Part shown: piece after piece, positions 7,325-15,516 of the stretch
How positions within the stretch are numbered: position 1 is the stretch's first letter
Layout of the letters: every line of letters starts with the position of its first letter
Origin: JBHENW01 sp046261875
Lineage (GTDB): Bacteria; Acidobacteriota; Thermoanaerobaculia; UBA5066; Gp7-AA6
Direction of reading: 5' to 3'
Assembly (NCBI GenBank): GCA_046261875.1
Contig: JBHENW010000020.1
Coordinates: 1-28,699 of the forward strand
Length of the DNA: 28,699 nt
Made by a program: the position numbers and the translations under genes
The notes under the pieces: generated by a model
Seen by the model: only the letters and a program-made list of their open reading frames with translations
Told to the model about the DNA's origin: nothing
Databases searched by the model: none

Positions 7325-9058
7325 CTACTGCCGGGTCACGTTGCTGTTGTCGCTGACGAACTTGCGCCGGCCGATCTCGCTGCGCCGCCCGAACAAGTCC
7401 ACCACGTAGACGACCAGGTCGTGCTCGCCGTCCGTGAGGCGGGTCGTGTCGAGCAGGTACGTGAAGCCGACGAACGGATCGCCGGAGACTCGCGGCTCGG
7501 CGGCCGGGACGTCCGGCCGGAAGATGTTGTTGTCCGTCCGGAAGAGGACCTGGCCATCCACGTCGATCTCGATGCCGTCCTCGACCCCGCCGGTCACGCG
7601 GATGCCGTCGTAATCGAAGGCCCACCCGGCCACCCGGAAGAGCCCGTTGATGAACTGGTACGGGCCGGGCTGGTCGATGTATCCGAACGCCGGCCGGTCG
7701 TTGACCGTCGTCCGGTCGCACAGGATGTCGATGGACATGGCGCCGAACTCGGTCACGGTGGATTCCTCGTCGCCGGCGCGGACCGAGAGCGTGTGCTTGC
7801 CGGGAACCGTGAAGCCGCGCGTCACGATGCCCTGCGGGGACGGGACGACGACCCCGAGGAGCCCGGAGCCGGCGATCTTCACGAAGGAGAAGACGAAGTG
7901 GAAGCCCGCGTTGTCCGCGTTGACGTAGCCCGGGAAGGAGCGCGCCACGTCCGGCCGGTTCAGGCCATAGCAGTTCTGCAGGCTCTGGCCGGCCTGCACG
8001 CAGTCGCGCCGCGTGTTGGCGACGATCTGGCCGTCGAGCAGGAGCTCGACATAGGAGACCTGGCCGCGATCCAGGCGGGAACCGACGTCGAGCGCCCAGC
8101 CGCTGACGAAGTTCGGGATCAAGGCCGGCACGCTCGGAGGCGGGGGGCCGGGCTCGGGGCATGGCGAGGGGCAGACGACGTCGGGCTCCGGCGGTTCTGC
8201 GAACTCGCCGAAGCAGAGGAGCGAGGCCTTGTCCAGCGGGAAATCGATGCGTCCGAAGGGCGGCAGGTTCGCGCCGTTGTTGATGATCTGGACGTTGCGG
8301 CTGCCGATGACGCGTGACAGCCCCCGGTTGTCCGTCACACGAACGGAAAACACGTGCATCCCGTTGTGAAAATCGGTCGTGTCGATGTTGGCGATGAATC
8401 CGGAAAAGAGAGAGTTCGGTACGTCCGGGAAGGCCGCCCGGATGTCCGGCCGGGGCGAACCATAGATGGCGGTCGAGGGCAGGCCGCGTCCCACGGCGCC
8501 GGCGACGATCTGACCGTCCACGAGGAAATCGATGTGGTCCACCTCCTCGTCGTCGAGCGCCCATCCGGCCATCGGGAAGGACCCGTGGGCGCCTTCGATC
8601 GCTCCTTCGCCCGGAATGTCGATGTACCCGAGCGGCGCCTGGTTGACGGAGTTGTCCACGACGATCGTGATCGGCGGCAGGTCGAAGACGGCTCCGTCGG
8701 ACTGCGTCACGCGCAGGCCGACCGTATGGGGCCCGCTGGCGTAGTTGCGCGCCAGAAAGGCCGAGAGGAAGCCGGGATTGCGCGTCGGGCCGTTGGCGTA
8801 GTTCGGAAAGATCTCGAGGACGTCGGCGCGCGGGATGTTCGTGTCCGCCCGGTTGACCACGTTGCCGTCCACGAGGAGCTCGATCCGATCGACCGGATCC
8901 GAATTGAGTAGCCACCCGGAGACGCGGACGATCCCGGACACGGTCTGTCCCGAGGCGGGGGGGTCGATCGCTCCAAAGGGTTGGGCGGTAGCGGCCCCAG
9001 CAATGCAGAGACCCGCGGCTACCAGAAGCGCCAGAAGACCGGGCGCCCTCTTACGCAT
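7325..9058 (-). CDS. Exported protein with four tandem Ig-like repeats
   Basis: A secreted or surface protein of 577 residues with no visible enzyme motif. The signal peptide is about residues 1-26 (RKRAPGLLALLVAAGLCIAGAATAQ). Four diverged repeats follow, at about 28-136, 143-260, 268-446 and 458-570. Each begins (F/L)GxID, then has an (S/A)GWxxD turn, a (V/L)DGQ/N strand, a RxDV...FP segment and a closing G-x-H-x-(L/V)-x-V strand. Repeat 3 carries an insertion with CPSPCPEPGPPPP and further Cys residues that could form disulfides. The start is ATG at 9058, eight bases after GGGAGG (9067-9072), and fits the signal peptide; an upstream in-frame ATG at 9115 lies in the promoter. Stop is TAG. 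The fold suggests adhesion or carbohydrate binding, but no specific function can be assigned. Confidence 0.88.
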   Translation of the reverse strand: MRKRAPGLLALLVAAGLCIAGAATAQPFGAIDPPASGQTVSGIVRVSGWLLNSDPVDRIELLVDGNVVNRADTNIPRADVLEIFPNYANGPTRNPGFLSAFLARNYASGPHTVGLRVTQSDGAVFDLPPITIVVDNSVNQAPLGYIDIPGEGAIEGAHGSFPMAGWALDDEEVDHIDFLVDGQIVAGAVGRGLPSTAIYGSPRPDIRAAFPDVPNSLFSGFIANIDTTDFHNGMHVFSVRVTDNRGLSRVIGSRNVQIINNGANLPPFGRIDFPLDKASLLCFGEFAEPPEPDVVCPSPCPEPGPPPPSVPALIPNFVSGWALDVGSRLDRGQVSYVELLLDGQIVANTRRDCVQAGQSLQNCYGLNRPDVARSFPGYVNADNAGFHFVFSFVKIAGSGLLGVVVPSPQGIVTRGFTVPGKHTLSVRAGDEESTVTEFGAMSIDILCDRTTVNDRPAFGYIDQPGPYQFINGLFRVAGWAFDYDGIRVTGGVEDGIEIDVDGQVLFRTDNNIFRPDVPAAEPRVSGDPFVGFTYLLDTTRLTDGEHDLVVYVVDLFGRRSEIGRRKFVSDNSNVTRQ

Positions 9059-9086
9059 GCGCGTTTCCTCCCGAAAATTTAAGAAA

Positions 9087-9115
9087 AGAATGTGCAAAAC
9101 GTCGCGGAAAGTCAA
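9087..9115 (-). promoter_or_regulatory. Candidate sigma-70 promoter of the Ig-like repeat gene
   Basis: On the minus strand: -35 TTGACT (9110-9115), a 17-base spacer and -10 CATTCT (9087-9092). Transcription would begin near 9080, leaving a leader of about 22 bases that includes the GGGAGG ribosome site. The -35 is strong and the -10 mediocre. Confidence 0.5.
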
Positions 9116-9207
9116 GCGGCCTCGGCGGTTCGCCTCATTTTTTTCGGCAAAAGGCCCCTCGAAATGCTAAAACTCCCGAAGCGATCCGTGAAAACCGAAC
9201 CGATTCG

Positions 9208-9237
9208 CCCCGGCCGACCGCCGGCAGCCGGCCGGGG
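9208..9237 (+). repeat. GC-rich inverted repeat upstream of the YbhN-like gene
   Basis: A perfect nine-base arm CCCCGGCCG (9208-9216) pairs with CGGCCGGGG (9229-9237) around a 12-base loop. It lies 24 bases before the ATG at 9262. No T-tract follows, so it is not a standard terminator. It could be a leader hairpin or chance in GC-rich DNA. Confidence 0.4.
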
Positions 9238-9261
9238 ACCCTCCGGAAAGGCGCTGCCCCG

Positions 9262-10296
9262 ATGACCCCTTCGGGCCGCAGAGGGCTCCAGGTCGCGGTT
9301 TCCCTGGCCCTGGCCGCGGCCCTGCTCGCCTTCTTCCTCTCTCGAGTGGATCTCGCCCAGATCGGGCGGCGGATCGCGGAAGCCGACCGGGCCTGGCTCA
9401 CGGCGAGCTTCGTCATCGCCCTCTCGACTTTCGCACTGCGGGCCTGGCGGTGGACCTGGATGCTGCGCCCCATCGCGCGGGTCCCCTTCTCCGGCGCGTT
9501 CTTCGCCACCGCGGTCGGGTTCGCCGCCAACACCGTGCTCCCCGCGCGCGCCGGAGAGATCGTGCGCCCGGCGCTCCTGGCGCGCGAGAGGCGCCTCCCC
9601 TTCTCTCCGCTCCTCGCCTCCATCCTCCTCGAGCGAATCCTCGACGCCGCATGCGTCCTCCTCTTTCTCCTCGTCGCCCTCGCGCAGGGTCCTCCCCCGG
9701 GCGGCTCCCGAGCCTTCGAGATGCTCGCGCGGGGCGCCGTCGTCCCGGCGCTCCTTCTCGCCGGCGTCGTCGGGATGGCCCTTCTGGCGGTCTTCCAACG
9801 CGGCGCGGCGGACCGGATGTTTCAGCGGCTCACGCGGCGCCTTCCGCGAAGGATCGCGCCGCGGGCGCAATCCTTCGCGGCGGCTTTCCTGGACGGTTTC
9901 CAGTCTCTCCGGCAGCCGCGGCTCGCCTTGCAGATCGTCGCCGGCTCCCTCTTCATGTGGTTCGTGATCAACGTCCAGGTCTACGCGGTGCTTCTGGCCT
10001 TCGGGCTGGACTATCCGTTTTCCGCCAGCTACGTCACGACGGCGGCGGCGGTCCTGGGCCTCGCGCTGCCGACACCGGGCGGGATCGGGGGGTATCACGC
10101 CGCCGTCCAGGTCGCGCTGACCGACGTGTACGGCGCCCCGGTGGCCGCCGCTTCCGGCGTCGCGCTGCTCGCCCACGCGATCTCGTTCGTTCCGATCACG
10201 CTGATCGGTTTCCTTCTGTTCGCCGCGAGCCCCATGCGCAAAGTGAAGCTGGCGGAGCTGGAACAGGCGCCGCCGTCCACCGCGGGTCATGAATGA
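9262..10296 (+). CDS. YbhN/UPF0104-type integral membrane protein (LPG synthase transmembrane family)
   Basis: A polytopic inner-membrane protein of 344 residues, related to the flippase-like transmembrane half of lysylphosphatidylglycerol synthase. It has about seven or eight hydrophobic segments and lacks the cytoplasmic aminoacyl-transfer domain. Family blocks are present: VGFAANTVLPARAGEIVRP, LASILLERILDAACVL and, near the C-terminus, LPTPGGIGGYHAAVQVAL. Such stand-alone proteins are usually annotated as flippase-like; the substrate cannot be read from sequence. The ATG at 9262 starts directly before the first basic residues and membrane helix. It is followed by nrdR only about 30 bases on, though nrdR seems to have its own promoter. 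Confidence 0.85.
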   Translation: MTPSGRRGLQVAVSLALAAALLAFFLSRVDLAQIGRRIAEADRAWLTASFVIALSTFALRAWRWTWMLRPIARVPFSGAFFATAVGFAANTVLPARAGEIVRPALLARERRLPFSPLLASILLERILDAACVLLFLLVALAQGPPPGGSRAFEMLARGAVVPALLLAGVVGMALLAVFQRGAADRMFQRLTRRLPRRIAPRAQSFAAAFLDGFQSLRQPRLALQIVAGSLFMWFVINVQVYAVLLAFGLDYPFSASYVTTAAAVLGLALPTPGGIGGYHAAVQVALTDVYGAPVAAASGVALLAHAISFVPITLIGFLLFAASPMRKVKLAELEQAPPSTAGHE

Positions 10297-10313
10297 CGAG
10301 CGTGGGCGGCGTG

Positions 10314-10319
10314 CATAAT
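10314..10319 (+). promoter_or_regulatory. Candidate -10 element of nrdR (leaderless type)
   Basis: CATAAT lies seven bases before the ATG at 10327, with no Shine-Dalgarno between. This supports the start at 10327 rather than the in-frame ATG at 10318, which lies inside this element. Confidence 0.45.
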
Positions 10320-10326
10320 GTCCTCC

Positions 10327-10800
10327 ATGAAATGCCCCTTCTGCGGGGCGGGCGACGATCGGGTCGTGGATTCCCGCGAGAGCCGCGAAGGCGAAGTGAT
10401 TCGTCGGCGGCGCGAGTGCGTGGCCTGCGGGCGCCGGTTCACCTCCTACGAGACGATCGAGGAAATCCCGTACGTCGTGGTCAAGAACGACGGGCGGCGC
10501 GAACCCTTCGATCGGCGCAAGCTCCGGGCCGGCCTCGTGAAGGCCTGCGAGAAACGGCCGGTCTCTCCCGCGCAGCTCGACGCGATCGTGGACGAGATCG
10601 AGACGCGACTGCACGATACGGAGGAGCGCGAGATGGGCACGCGGCAGGTCGGCGCTCTCGTCATGGAAAGGCTCCGCGACCTGGACAAGGTCGCTTACGT
10701 CCGGTTCGCCTCGGTGTACCGCAAGTTCGAGGACGTGGACGAGTTCCTCCAGGAGCTCAAGTCCCTGATCGGACGCGCCGAGACGAAGGTCGGACCTTGA
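10327..10800 (+). CDS. nrdR: Transcriptional repressor NrdR
   Basis: Zinc- and ATP-binding repressor of ribonucleotide reductase genes that senses nucleotide levels through its ATP-cone. From ATG 10327 the protein is 157 residues and starts MKCPFCGAGDDRVVDSRES, the canonical NrdR N-terminus. A zinc ribbon is formed by Cys3, Cys6, Cys31 and Cys34, followed by RRFTSYE. The ATP-cone starts at about residue 46 (VVKNDGRREPFDRRKL). The conserved EREMGTRQVGALVMERLRDLDKVAYVRFASVYRKF follows as shorter blocks. No reductase gene is in the window, so its targets lie elsewhere. The small heat-shock gene starts ten bases downstream, so nrdR, hsp20 and lon may share a transcript. Confidence 0.95.
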   Translation: MKCPFCGAGDDRVVDSRESREGEVIRRRRECVACGRRFTSYETIEEIPYVVVKNDGRREPFDRRKLRAGLVKACEKRPVSPAQLDAIVDEIETRLHDTEEREMGTRQVGALVMERLRDLDKVAYVRFASVYRKFEDVDEFLQELKSLIGRAETKVGP

Positions 10801-10810
10801 GGGGGAGGCC

Positions 10811-11284
10811 ATGTCCTTGAGACGGTCCACGAAGTTCTACGGTCCGATCGTCGAGCTCTCCCGGCTCCAGAGCGAGCTGAACCGCCTCTTCGCGGCCTTC
10901 GTGGACGCCAAGAAAGGGGTCGGGTCGACGGCCTCCGCGTGGGACCCGAGCGTGGACCTCGTGGACGACGGCGAGAGGATCCGCGTGCTCATCGAGCTTC
11001 CCGGTGTCGAGGCCGGGGACGTGCGCGTTTCGATCCGCGGCAAAGTGCTCACGATCCGGGGCTCGAAAAAAGGGAGGATTCGCGCGCGCGAGGGAATCCG
11101 CTTCTTCTGCATGGAGCGTTATTTCGGGGCGTTCGCGAAGTCGATCCCGTTGCCGCGCCCCGTCAACACCCATCAGGCGCGGACCCAGCTGAAGAACGGG
11201 CTGCTCGAGGTGATCCTCCCGCGCGTGCCCGACCAGCGGGAGAAGGAATACGAGATCCCGGTTCAAGGTATGGAGGAGGAGTGA
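10811..11284 (+). CDS. Small heat-shock protein, Hsp20/alpha-crystallin family
   Basis: A cytoplasmic holdase chaperone of 157 residues that would keep unfolding proteins soluble. The alpha-crystallin domain spans about 43-150, starting WDPSVDLVDDGERIRVLIELPG and including VRVSIRGKVLTIRGSKK. The closing beta strand is LKNGLLEVILPRV, with the usual GLLEVILP motif. The tail EKEYEIPVQG carries an I-x-V like element used in oligomer contact. The ATG at 10811 is only two bases from the purine run GGGGGAGG, while a TTG two codons later has a better eight-base spacing, so the exact start is uncertain by two residues. It stands directly upstream of lon, a functional pairing of holdase and protease. 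Confidence 0.92.
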   Translation: MSLRRSTKFYGPIVELSRLQSELNRLFAAFVDAKKGVGSTASAWDPSVDLVDDGERIRVLIELPGVEAGDVRVSIRGKVLTIRGSKKGRIRAREGIRFFCMERYFGAFAKSIPLPRPVNTHQARTQLKNGLLEVILPRVPDQREKEYEIPVQGMEEE

Positions 11285-11322
11285 CCGCGGGCGATCCGCC
11301 CGCACGGAGAGACACAGGAGCC

Positions 11323-13800
11323 ATGGCGGAAGTCGAAGAAAGAGAAAAAGAGATCGCGACGGAGCGGGACACCGACCTCCCGATCCCCGACATCCTGCCC
11401 GTCCTTCCGCTGAAGGACGTCGTCGTCTTCCCGTACATCATCCTGCCGCTCTCCGTCTCCCGGGAGAAGTCGATCAACGCCGTGGACGCCGCGCTCGCGG
11501 AGCAGCGCATCATCATGCTCGTCGCGCAGCGTGACGCGCAGAGCGAGACGCCGCGCGGGGAAGAGCTCTTCCCGGTGGGGACGGTCGCGGCGATCATGCG
11601 CATGCTCAAGCTCCCCGACGGCCGCATCCGCCTCCTCGTTCAGGGACTGTCGCGGGCGCGGATCGACACGTTCCTCGCCGAAGAGCCGTACCTGAAGGCC
11701 AAGATCACGAAGCTCGACGAGGCGCAGACTCCGAAGGAGCTGCCGCCGGAGCACGAGGCGCTCCTGCGCAGCGTGAAGCAGAACCTCGAGAAATCGGTCT
11801 CTCTGGGGAAGAACATCTCTCCCGAGGTCATGGTCATCGCCGCCAACCTGGACGACCCCGCGCGCCTGGCGGACCTCGCCGCCTCGAACCTCGACCTGAA
11901 GCTCGAGGACGCGCAGAAGATCCTCGAATCCACCGACGCCATGGACCGGCTCCGGCTGGTCAACGACAACCTCGTCAAGGAGATCACCGTCCTGACCATG
12001 CAGCAGGAGATCTCCTCCCAGGCGCGCGGTGAGATGGACAAGTCGCAGCGGGAGTACTACCTGCGCCAGCAGCTCCGCGCGATCCAGCAGGAGCTCGGGG
12101 AGGGAGAGGAAATCTCCGAAGAGCTCGCGCACTACCGGCAGCTCATCGAGGAGAAGAAGATCCCCGGCGAGGCCGCGGCGGAGATCGAGAAGCAGATCAA
12201 GCGGCTCGAGCGCAGCCACCCGGATTCCGCGGAGACGGCGATCATCCGCACGTACCTGGACTGGATGACCGGACTGCCGTGGGCCAACGCGTCGCAGGAC
12301 TCGGAGGACATCGACCGCGCGCGCGCGATCCTCGACGAGGACCACTACGACATCGAGAAAGTCAAGGAGCGGATCCTCGAGTACCTCGCCGTCCACGCGC
12401 TGAAGAAAACGCTCAAGGGGCCGATCCTCTGCTTCGTCGGCCCGCCCGGCGTCGGGAAGACCTCGCTCGGGCGTTCCATCGCCCGCGCGCTGGACCGCAA
12501 GTTCGTGCGGCTCTCCCTCGGGGGCGTGCGGGACGAGGCGGAGATCCGGGGACACCGGCGCACCTACGTCGGCGCGATGCCCGGGCGGATCATCCAGGGC
12601 ATCCAGCAGGCGGGCACGTCCAACCCCGTCTTCATGCTCGACGAGATCGACAAGATCGGCTCGGACTACCGGGGCGACCCGAGTTCGGCGCTGCTCGAGG
12701 TCCTCGACCCGGAGCAGAACTTTTCCTTCCGCGACCACTACCTCGGCGTGCCCTACGACCTCTCCAAGGTGCTGTTCATCGCGACGGCGAACATCCTCGA
12801 TCCCGTCCAGCCGGCCTTCCTCGACCGGATGGAGGTCATCCGGCTCTCCGGCTACACCCTGGAGGAGAAGAAAGCCATCGCGCGCCGCCACCTGATCCCC
12901 AAGCAGCTCGAAGAGAACGGCATCTCGGAGGCGAACATCGAGTTCACCGACTCGGGAATCGAGCGGATCATCGAGGCCTACACGCGCGAAGCCGGGTTGC
13001 GCAACCTCGAGCGGGAGATCGGCGCGATCTGCCGCAAGGTCGCCGTCTCCGTGGCCAAGGGGAAAACGCGCCGGTACCGCATCACCGGGGCCTCGGTGGA
13101 GAAGATGCTCGGCCCGGTCAAGCACTTCGCCGACGAGCTCCTCAAGAAAGACCAGGTCGGGGTCGCGACCGGGCTCGCCTGGACCTCCGTGGGAGGAGAC
13201 ATCCTCTTCGTCGAAGCGCTCGCGGTGCGCGGCAAGGGCGGCCTGCGCCTGACCGGTCAGCTCGGCGACGTCATGAAAGAGTCGGCCCAGGCGGCGATGT
13301 CGTACTCGCGCGCGCACGCCGCCGAGCTGGGCATCGAGGCGGACTTCTTCGAAACGCACGACGTCCACGTCCACGTCCCGGAGGGCTCGATCCCGAAGGA
13401 CGGCCCCTCCGCGGGCATCACGATGGCGACGGCGATGATCTCCGCTTTCACCAACCGGATGGTGCGGAGGGACGTCGCCATGACGGGAGAGATCACCCTG
13501 CGCGGCGAGGTGCTCCCCATCGGGGGGGTGAAGGAGAAAGTCCTGGCGGCGCGGCAAGCCAAGATCACGACGATCGTCCTGCCGCGTCTCAACCGTCGCG
13601 ACGTGCTGCAGATCAACCCCCGGATCCTGCACGGGATGACGTTCCGATACGTCGAGACGGTGCAGGAGGTCCTCGCCGTCTCCCTGCTCCCGGCGGCCGA
13701 GCCGGCGGAGGTGCCGACCCCCGCCGCCGCGCGCGCGGCGGAGATACCGGTCGCGGGCGAAGCGCGCCGGCGCGGCGGGAGCCCGTCCCCCACCGCGTAA
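11323..13800 (+). CDS. lon: ATP-dependent protease Lon (LonA)
   Basis: Cytoplasmic AAA+ serine protease that degrades misfolded and regulatory proteins. From ATG 11323 it is 825 residues, the LonA length. The N-terminal substrate-binding domain begins LPVLPLKDVVVFPYIILPL. The Walker A motif GPPGVGKT is at 373-380 and Walker B is in FMLDEIDKIG. The catalytic dyad is Ser696 (PKDGPSAG) and Lys739 (GGVKEKVLAARQ), spaced 43 apart as in the family. The chain ends in an Ala/Pro-rich tail of about 35 residues not usual in Lon. AGGAG (11316-11320) is close to the ATG. A GTG at 11281 that overlaps the hsp20 stop as GTGA would add 14 residues and is the alternative start. No heat-shock operator was recognised upstream. 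Confidence 0.95.
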   Translation: MAEVEEREKEIATERDTDLPIPDILPVLPLKDVVVFPYIILPLSVSREKSINAVDAALAEQRIIMLVAQRDAQSETPRGEELFPVGTVAAIMRMLKLPDGRIRLLVQGLSRARIDTFLAEEPYLKAKITKLDEAQTPKELPPEHEALLRSVKQNLEKSVSLGKNISPEVMVIAANLDDPARLADLAASNLDLKLEDAQKILESTDAMDRLRLVNDNLVKEITVLTMQQEISSQARGEMDKSQREYYLRQQLRAIQQELGEGEEISEELAHYRQLIEEKKIPGEAAAEIEKQIKRLERSHPDSAETAIIRTYLDWMTGLPWANASQDSEDIDRARAILDEDHYDIEKVKERILEYLAVHALKKTLKGPILCFVGPPGVGKTSLGRSIARALDRKFVRLSLGGVRDEAEIRGHRRTYVGAMPGRIIQGIQQAGTSNPVFMLDEIDKIGSDYRGDPSSALLEVLDPEQNFSFRDHYLGVPYDLSKVLFIATANILDPVQPAFLDRMEVIRLSGYTLEEKKAIARRHLIPKQLEENGISEANIEFTDSGIERIIEAYTREAGLRNLEREIGAICRKVAVSVAKGKTRRYRITGASVEKMLGPVKHFADELLKKDQVGVATGLAWTSVGGDILFVEALAVRGKGGLRLTGQLGDVMKESAQAAMSYSRAHAAELGIEADFFETHDVHVHVPEGSIPKDGPSAGITMATAMISAFTNRMVRRDVAMTGEITLRGEVLPIGGVKEKVLAARQAKITTIVLPRLNRRDVLQINPRILHGMTFRYVETVQEVLAVSLLPAAEPAEVPTPAAARAAEIPVAGEARRRGGSPSPTA

Positions 13801-13832
13801 GCCGTCAGCCGAACCCGGGCTCGCTCTCGGCT

Positions 13833-13838
13833 TACGAT
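13833..13838 (+). promoter_or_regulatory. Candidate -10 element of thiL (leaderless type)
   Basis: TACGAT lies eight bases before the thiL ATG, followed by TCCGAGCC and the ATG, with no Shine-Dalgarno. The histidine-kinase gene has a very similar start region, TTCGAGCCG before its ATG. Confidence 0.4.
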
Positions 13839-13846
13839 TCCGAGCC

Positions 13847-14866
13847 ATGAAGCCGGAGGACCGCTTCGTCGAGAAGCTCCGCGCCCTGCTCCCGCCGGAC
13901 GACTCCGTGCTGGTGGGGCCCGGAGACGACGCGGCGGTCGTCGCGAGCGACTCCGGGCCGGTCGTCGCGACGACCGACATGCTCGTCGAGTCGGTGGACT
14001 TCCTGGCCGGTGAGGATCCGGAGGTCATCGGCCGGCGAGCGGTGGCCGTCAACGCTTCGGACCTGGCGGCGATGGGCGCACAGCCGCGCTGGTTCCTGCT
14101 CGCAATCGGGCTGCACCGGCCCCAGGAGGCGACCGCGCTCGGGATCGCTCGGGGCGCGATCGCCCGAGCGGCGGAGTGGAACGCGCAGCTCGTGGGCGGG
14201 GACCTCTCGGGTGCGCCGTCCACCGTCGTGACGGTCGCCATGTGGGGGCGCCTGGCGGGCGCGCCGATGCGGCGGTCCGGGGCGTCGCCGGGAGACCTCG
14301 TGTACCTCTCCGGCTTTCCGGGGCGCGCGGCCGCCGGTCTGCGCCTGGCGCGCCGGCTGAGCGAGTTCACCGGGCAGGGCGCAGCTCCCCTGCCCCGGTT
14401 CGGCGGCCTTTCGGTGGCGCACGTCGAAGAGCTTCTCCGCGCGTACCGGGACCCGCAGCCGCCCGTGGCGGTGGGAACGGAGCTCGCCCGGGCCGGAATC
14501 GCGACCGCGGCGATCGACGTCTCCGACGGGCTCGGCGTGGATGCCGGGCGTCTCGCGAGAGCCTCCGGAGTGGGGCTGGAGATCGAAGCCCGCGGCCTTC
14601 CGGTCGCCGCCGCGCTGCACACCTTCTGCGAGCTCGAGGACCTGCGCCCGGTCGACCTCGCCGTCGCGGGCGGCGACGACTACGAGCTGCTCTTCTGCGC
14701 TCCGGAATCGGCCGCGCCGGTCATCGAGCGGATCGCGCGTCAGACCCGCGTGTCCCTCGCTCGCATCGGCCGCGTCCGCGCCGGCTCGGGGGTTACGCTG
14801 CGGGAAGGACGCCGCGAGCGCGAGATCGGCGACGCGGGCCACGACCACTTCGAAGCGCCGCGATGA
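13847..14866 (+). CDS. thiL: Thiamine-monophosphate kinase ThiL
   Basis: Phosphorylates thiamine monophosphate to thiamine diphosphate, the last step of the cofactor pathway; cytoplasmic. The 339 residues match the AIR-synthase/PurM-like fold. Diagnostic blocks include VGPGDDAAVV near residue 23 (metal and ATP binding), TTDMLVESVDF, AVNASDLAAMGAQPRWFLL and GGDLSGAP. The C-terminal domain contains AIDVSDGLGVDAGRLA and AVAGGDDYELLFCAP. The start ATG 13847 gives MKPEDRFVEKLRALL, close to the normal N-terminus. Its stop overlaps the next gene by ATGA, so the DUF2062 protein is translationally coupled, although that protein has no known tie to thiamine. Confidence 0.95.
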   Translation: MKPEDRFVEKLRALLPPDDSVLVGPGDDAAVVASDSGPVVATTDMLVESVDFLAGEDPEVIGRRAVAVNASDLAAMGAQPRWFLLAIGLHRPQEATALGIARGAIARAAEWNAQLVGGDLSGAPSTVVTVAMWGRLAGAPMRRSGASPGDLVYLSGFPGRAAAGLRLARRLSEFTGQGAAPLPRFGGLSVAHVEELLRAYRDPQPPVAVGTELARAGIATAAIDVSDGLGVDAGRLARASGVGLEIEARGLPVAAALHTFCELEDLRPVDLAVAGGDDYELLFCAPESAAPVIERIARQTRVSLARIGRVRAGSGVTLREGRREREIGDAGHDHFEAPR

Positions 14867-15447
14867 AGTTTCCGCGTCCCCGTGCCTTCCGGCGCCGCCA
14901 CCACCACCCCCTCTCGTGGGGACGACGCGCCCGACTCCTGCTCCTCGATCTGCTCGGCCGGGAAGAAACACCGGAGCGGGTCGCGGCGGCGCTCGCCGTG
15001 GGGGTCGGAGTCGGCTTCTCCCCCTTCATCGGCGTCCACATCTGGCTGGCGCTCGCCCTCGCGTTCATCTTCCGTCTCAACAAGATCGACACCGTCCTGG
15101 GCCAGTTCAGCGGCAATCCCTGGACCCTTCCGCCGAGCTTCGCCGCCGGGTATCACCTCGGACGGTTCGTCCTGGGATACGACGAGACCGAGGTTCCGGA
15201 GCTGCCCTGGAGCAAGTTGCTGCACCGCGACTTCTGGCAATCCTTCGCGGGAGAGGGACTGCGTCCGCGCCTGGCCTCTTTCCTCCTCGGCAATATGGTC
15301 ATCGCGGTTCTCGCCGCCCTCGCGACGTATTTCCTCGTGCGATTTCTCTTGAGGCTCTATCACCGCCGCCACCCGCGCGTGGCGCGCCGGGCGGCCCGCC
15401 GCCGCGAAGACCGCCACAGGAAGCGAGAAGCCTCCAAAGCAACATAA
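14863..15447 (+). CDS. DUF2062 membrane protein
   Basis: A small inner-membrane protein of 194 residues of the DUF2062 family, whose biochemical role is not established. Family hallmarks are ERVAAALAVGVGVGFSPFIGVH at about 40-61 and the block with FSGNPWT. Hydrophobic segments lie at about 43-72 and 146-167. Both termini are strongly basic: an N-terminal RPRAFRRRHHH and a C-terminal RRAARRREDRHRKREA tail, probably cytoplasmic. The ATG at 14863 overlaps the thiL stop as ATGA. Longer frames extending upstream are thiL read out of frame. The gene converges on the membrane-protein gene at 15517. Confidence 0.9.
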   Translation: MKFPRPRAFRRRHHHPLSWGRRARLLLLDLLGREETPERVAAALAVGVGVGFSPFIGVHIWLALALAFIFRLNKIDTVLGQFSGNPWTLPPSFAAGYHLGRFVLGYDETEVPELPWSKLLHRDFWQSFAGEGLRPRLASFLLGNMVIAVLAALATYFLVRFLLRLYHRRHPRVARRAARRREDRHRKREASKAT

Positions 15448-15475
15448 GCGGTCGAGCCCCTTTGGGCGAGCCGCT
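15447..15475. terminator. Weak inverted repeat between convergent genes
   Basis: AGCGG (15447-15451) pairs with CCGCT (15471-15475) and CCC (15457-15459) with GGG (15464-15466) around a TTT-containing loop, with unpaired bases between. It sits where the DUF2062 and SLATT-like genes converge and might end both transcripts, but it lacks a T-tract. Confidence 0.25.
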
Positions 15476-15516
15476 CGACGTTGCCGAAGGCAGATCCCGC
15501 GAGCGCAGGCGGCGTG

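Noticed and set aside
9208..9237. Inverted repeat as an intrinsic terminator
   Set aside because: The stem is good but no T-tract follows on either strand, and both neighbouring genes are transcribed away from it.
11263..14622. A 1119-codon open frame on the minus strand across lon and thiL
   Set aside because: Composition is that of an antisense shadow; lon and thiL on the plus strand have all their catalytic motifs.
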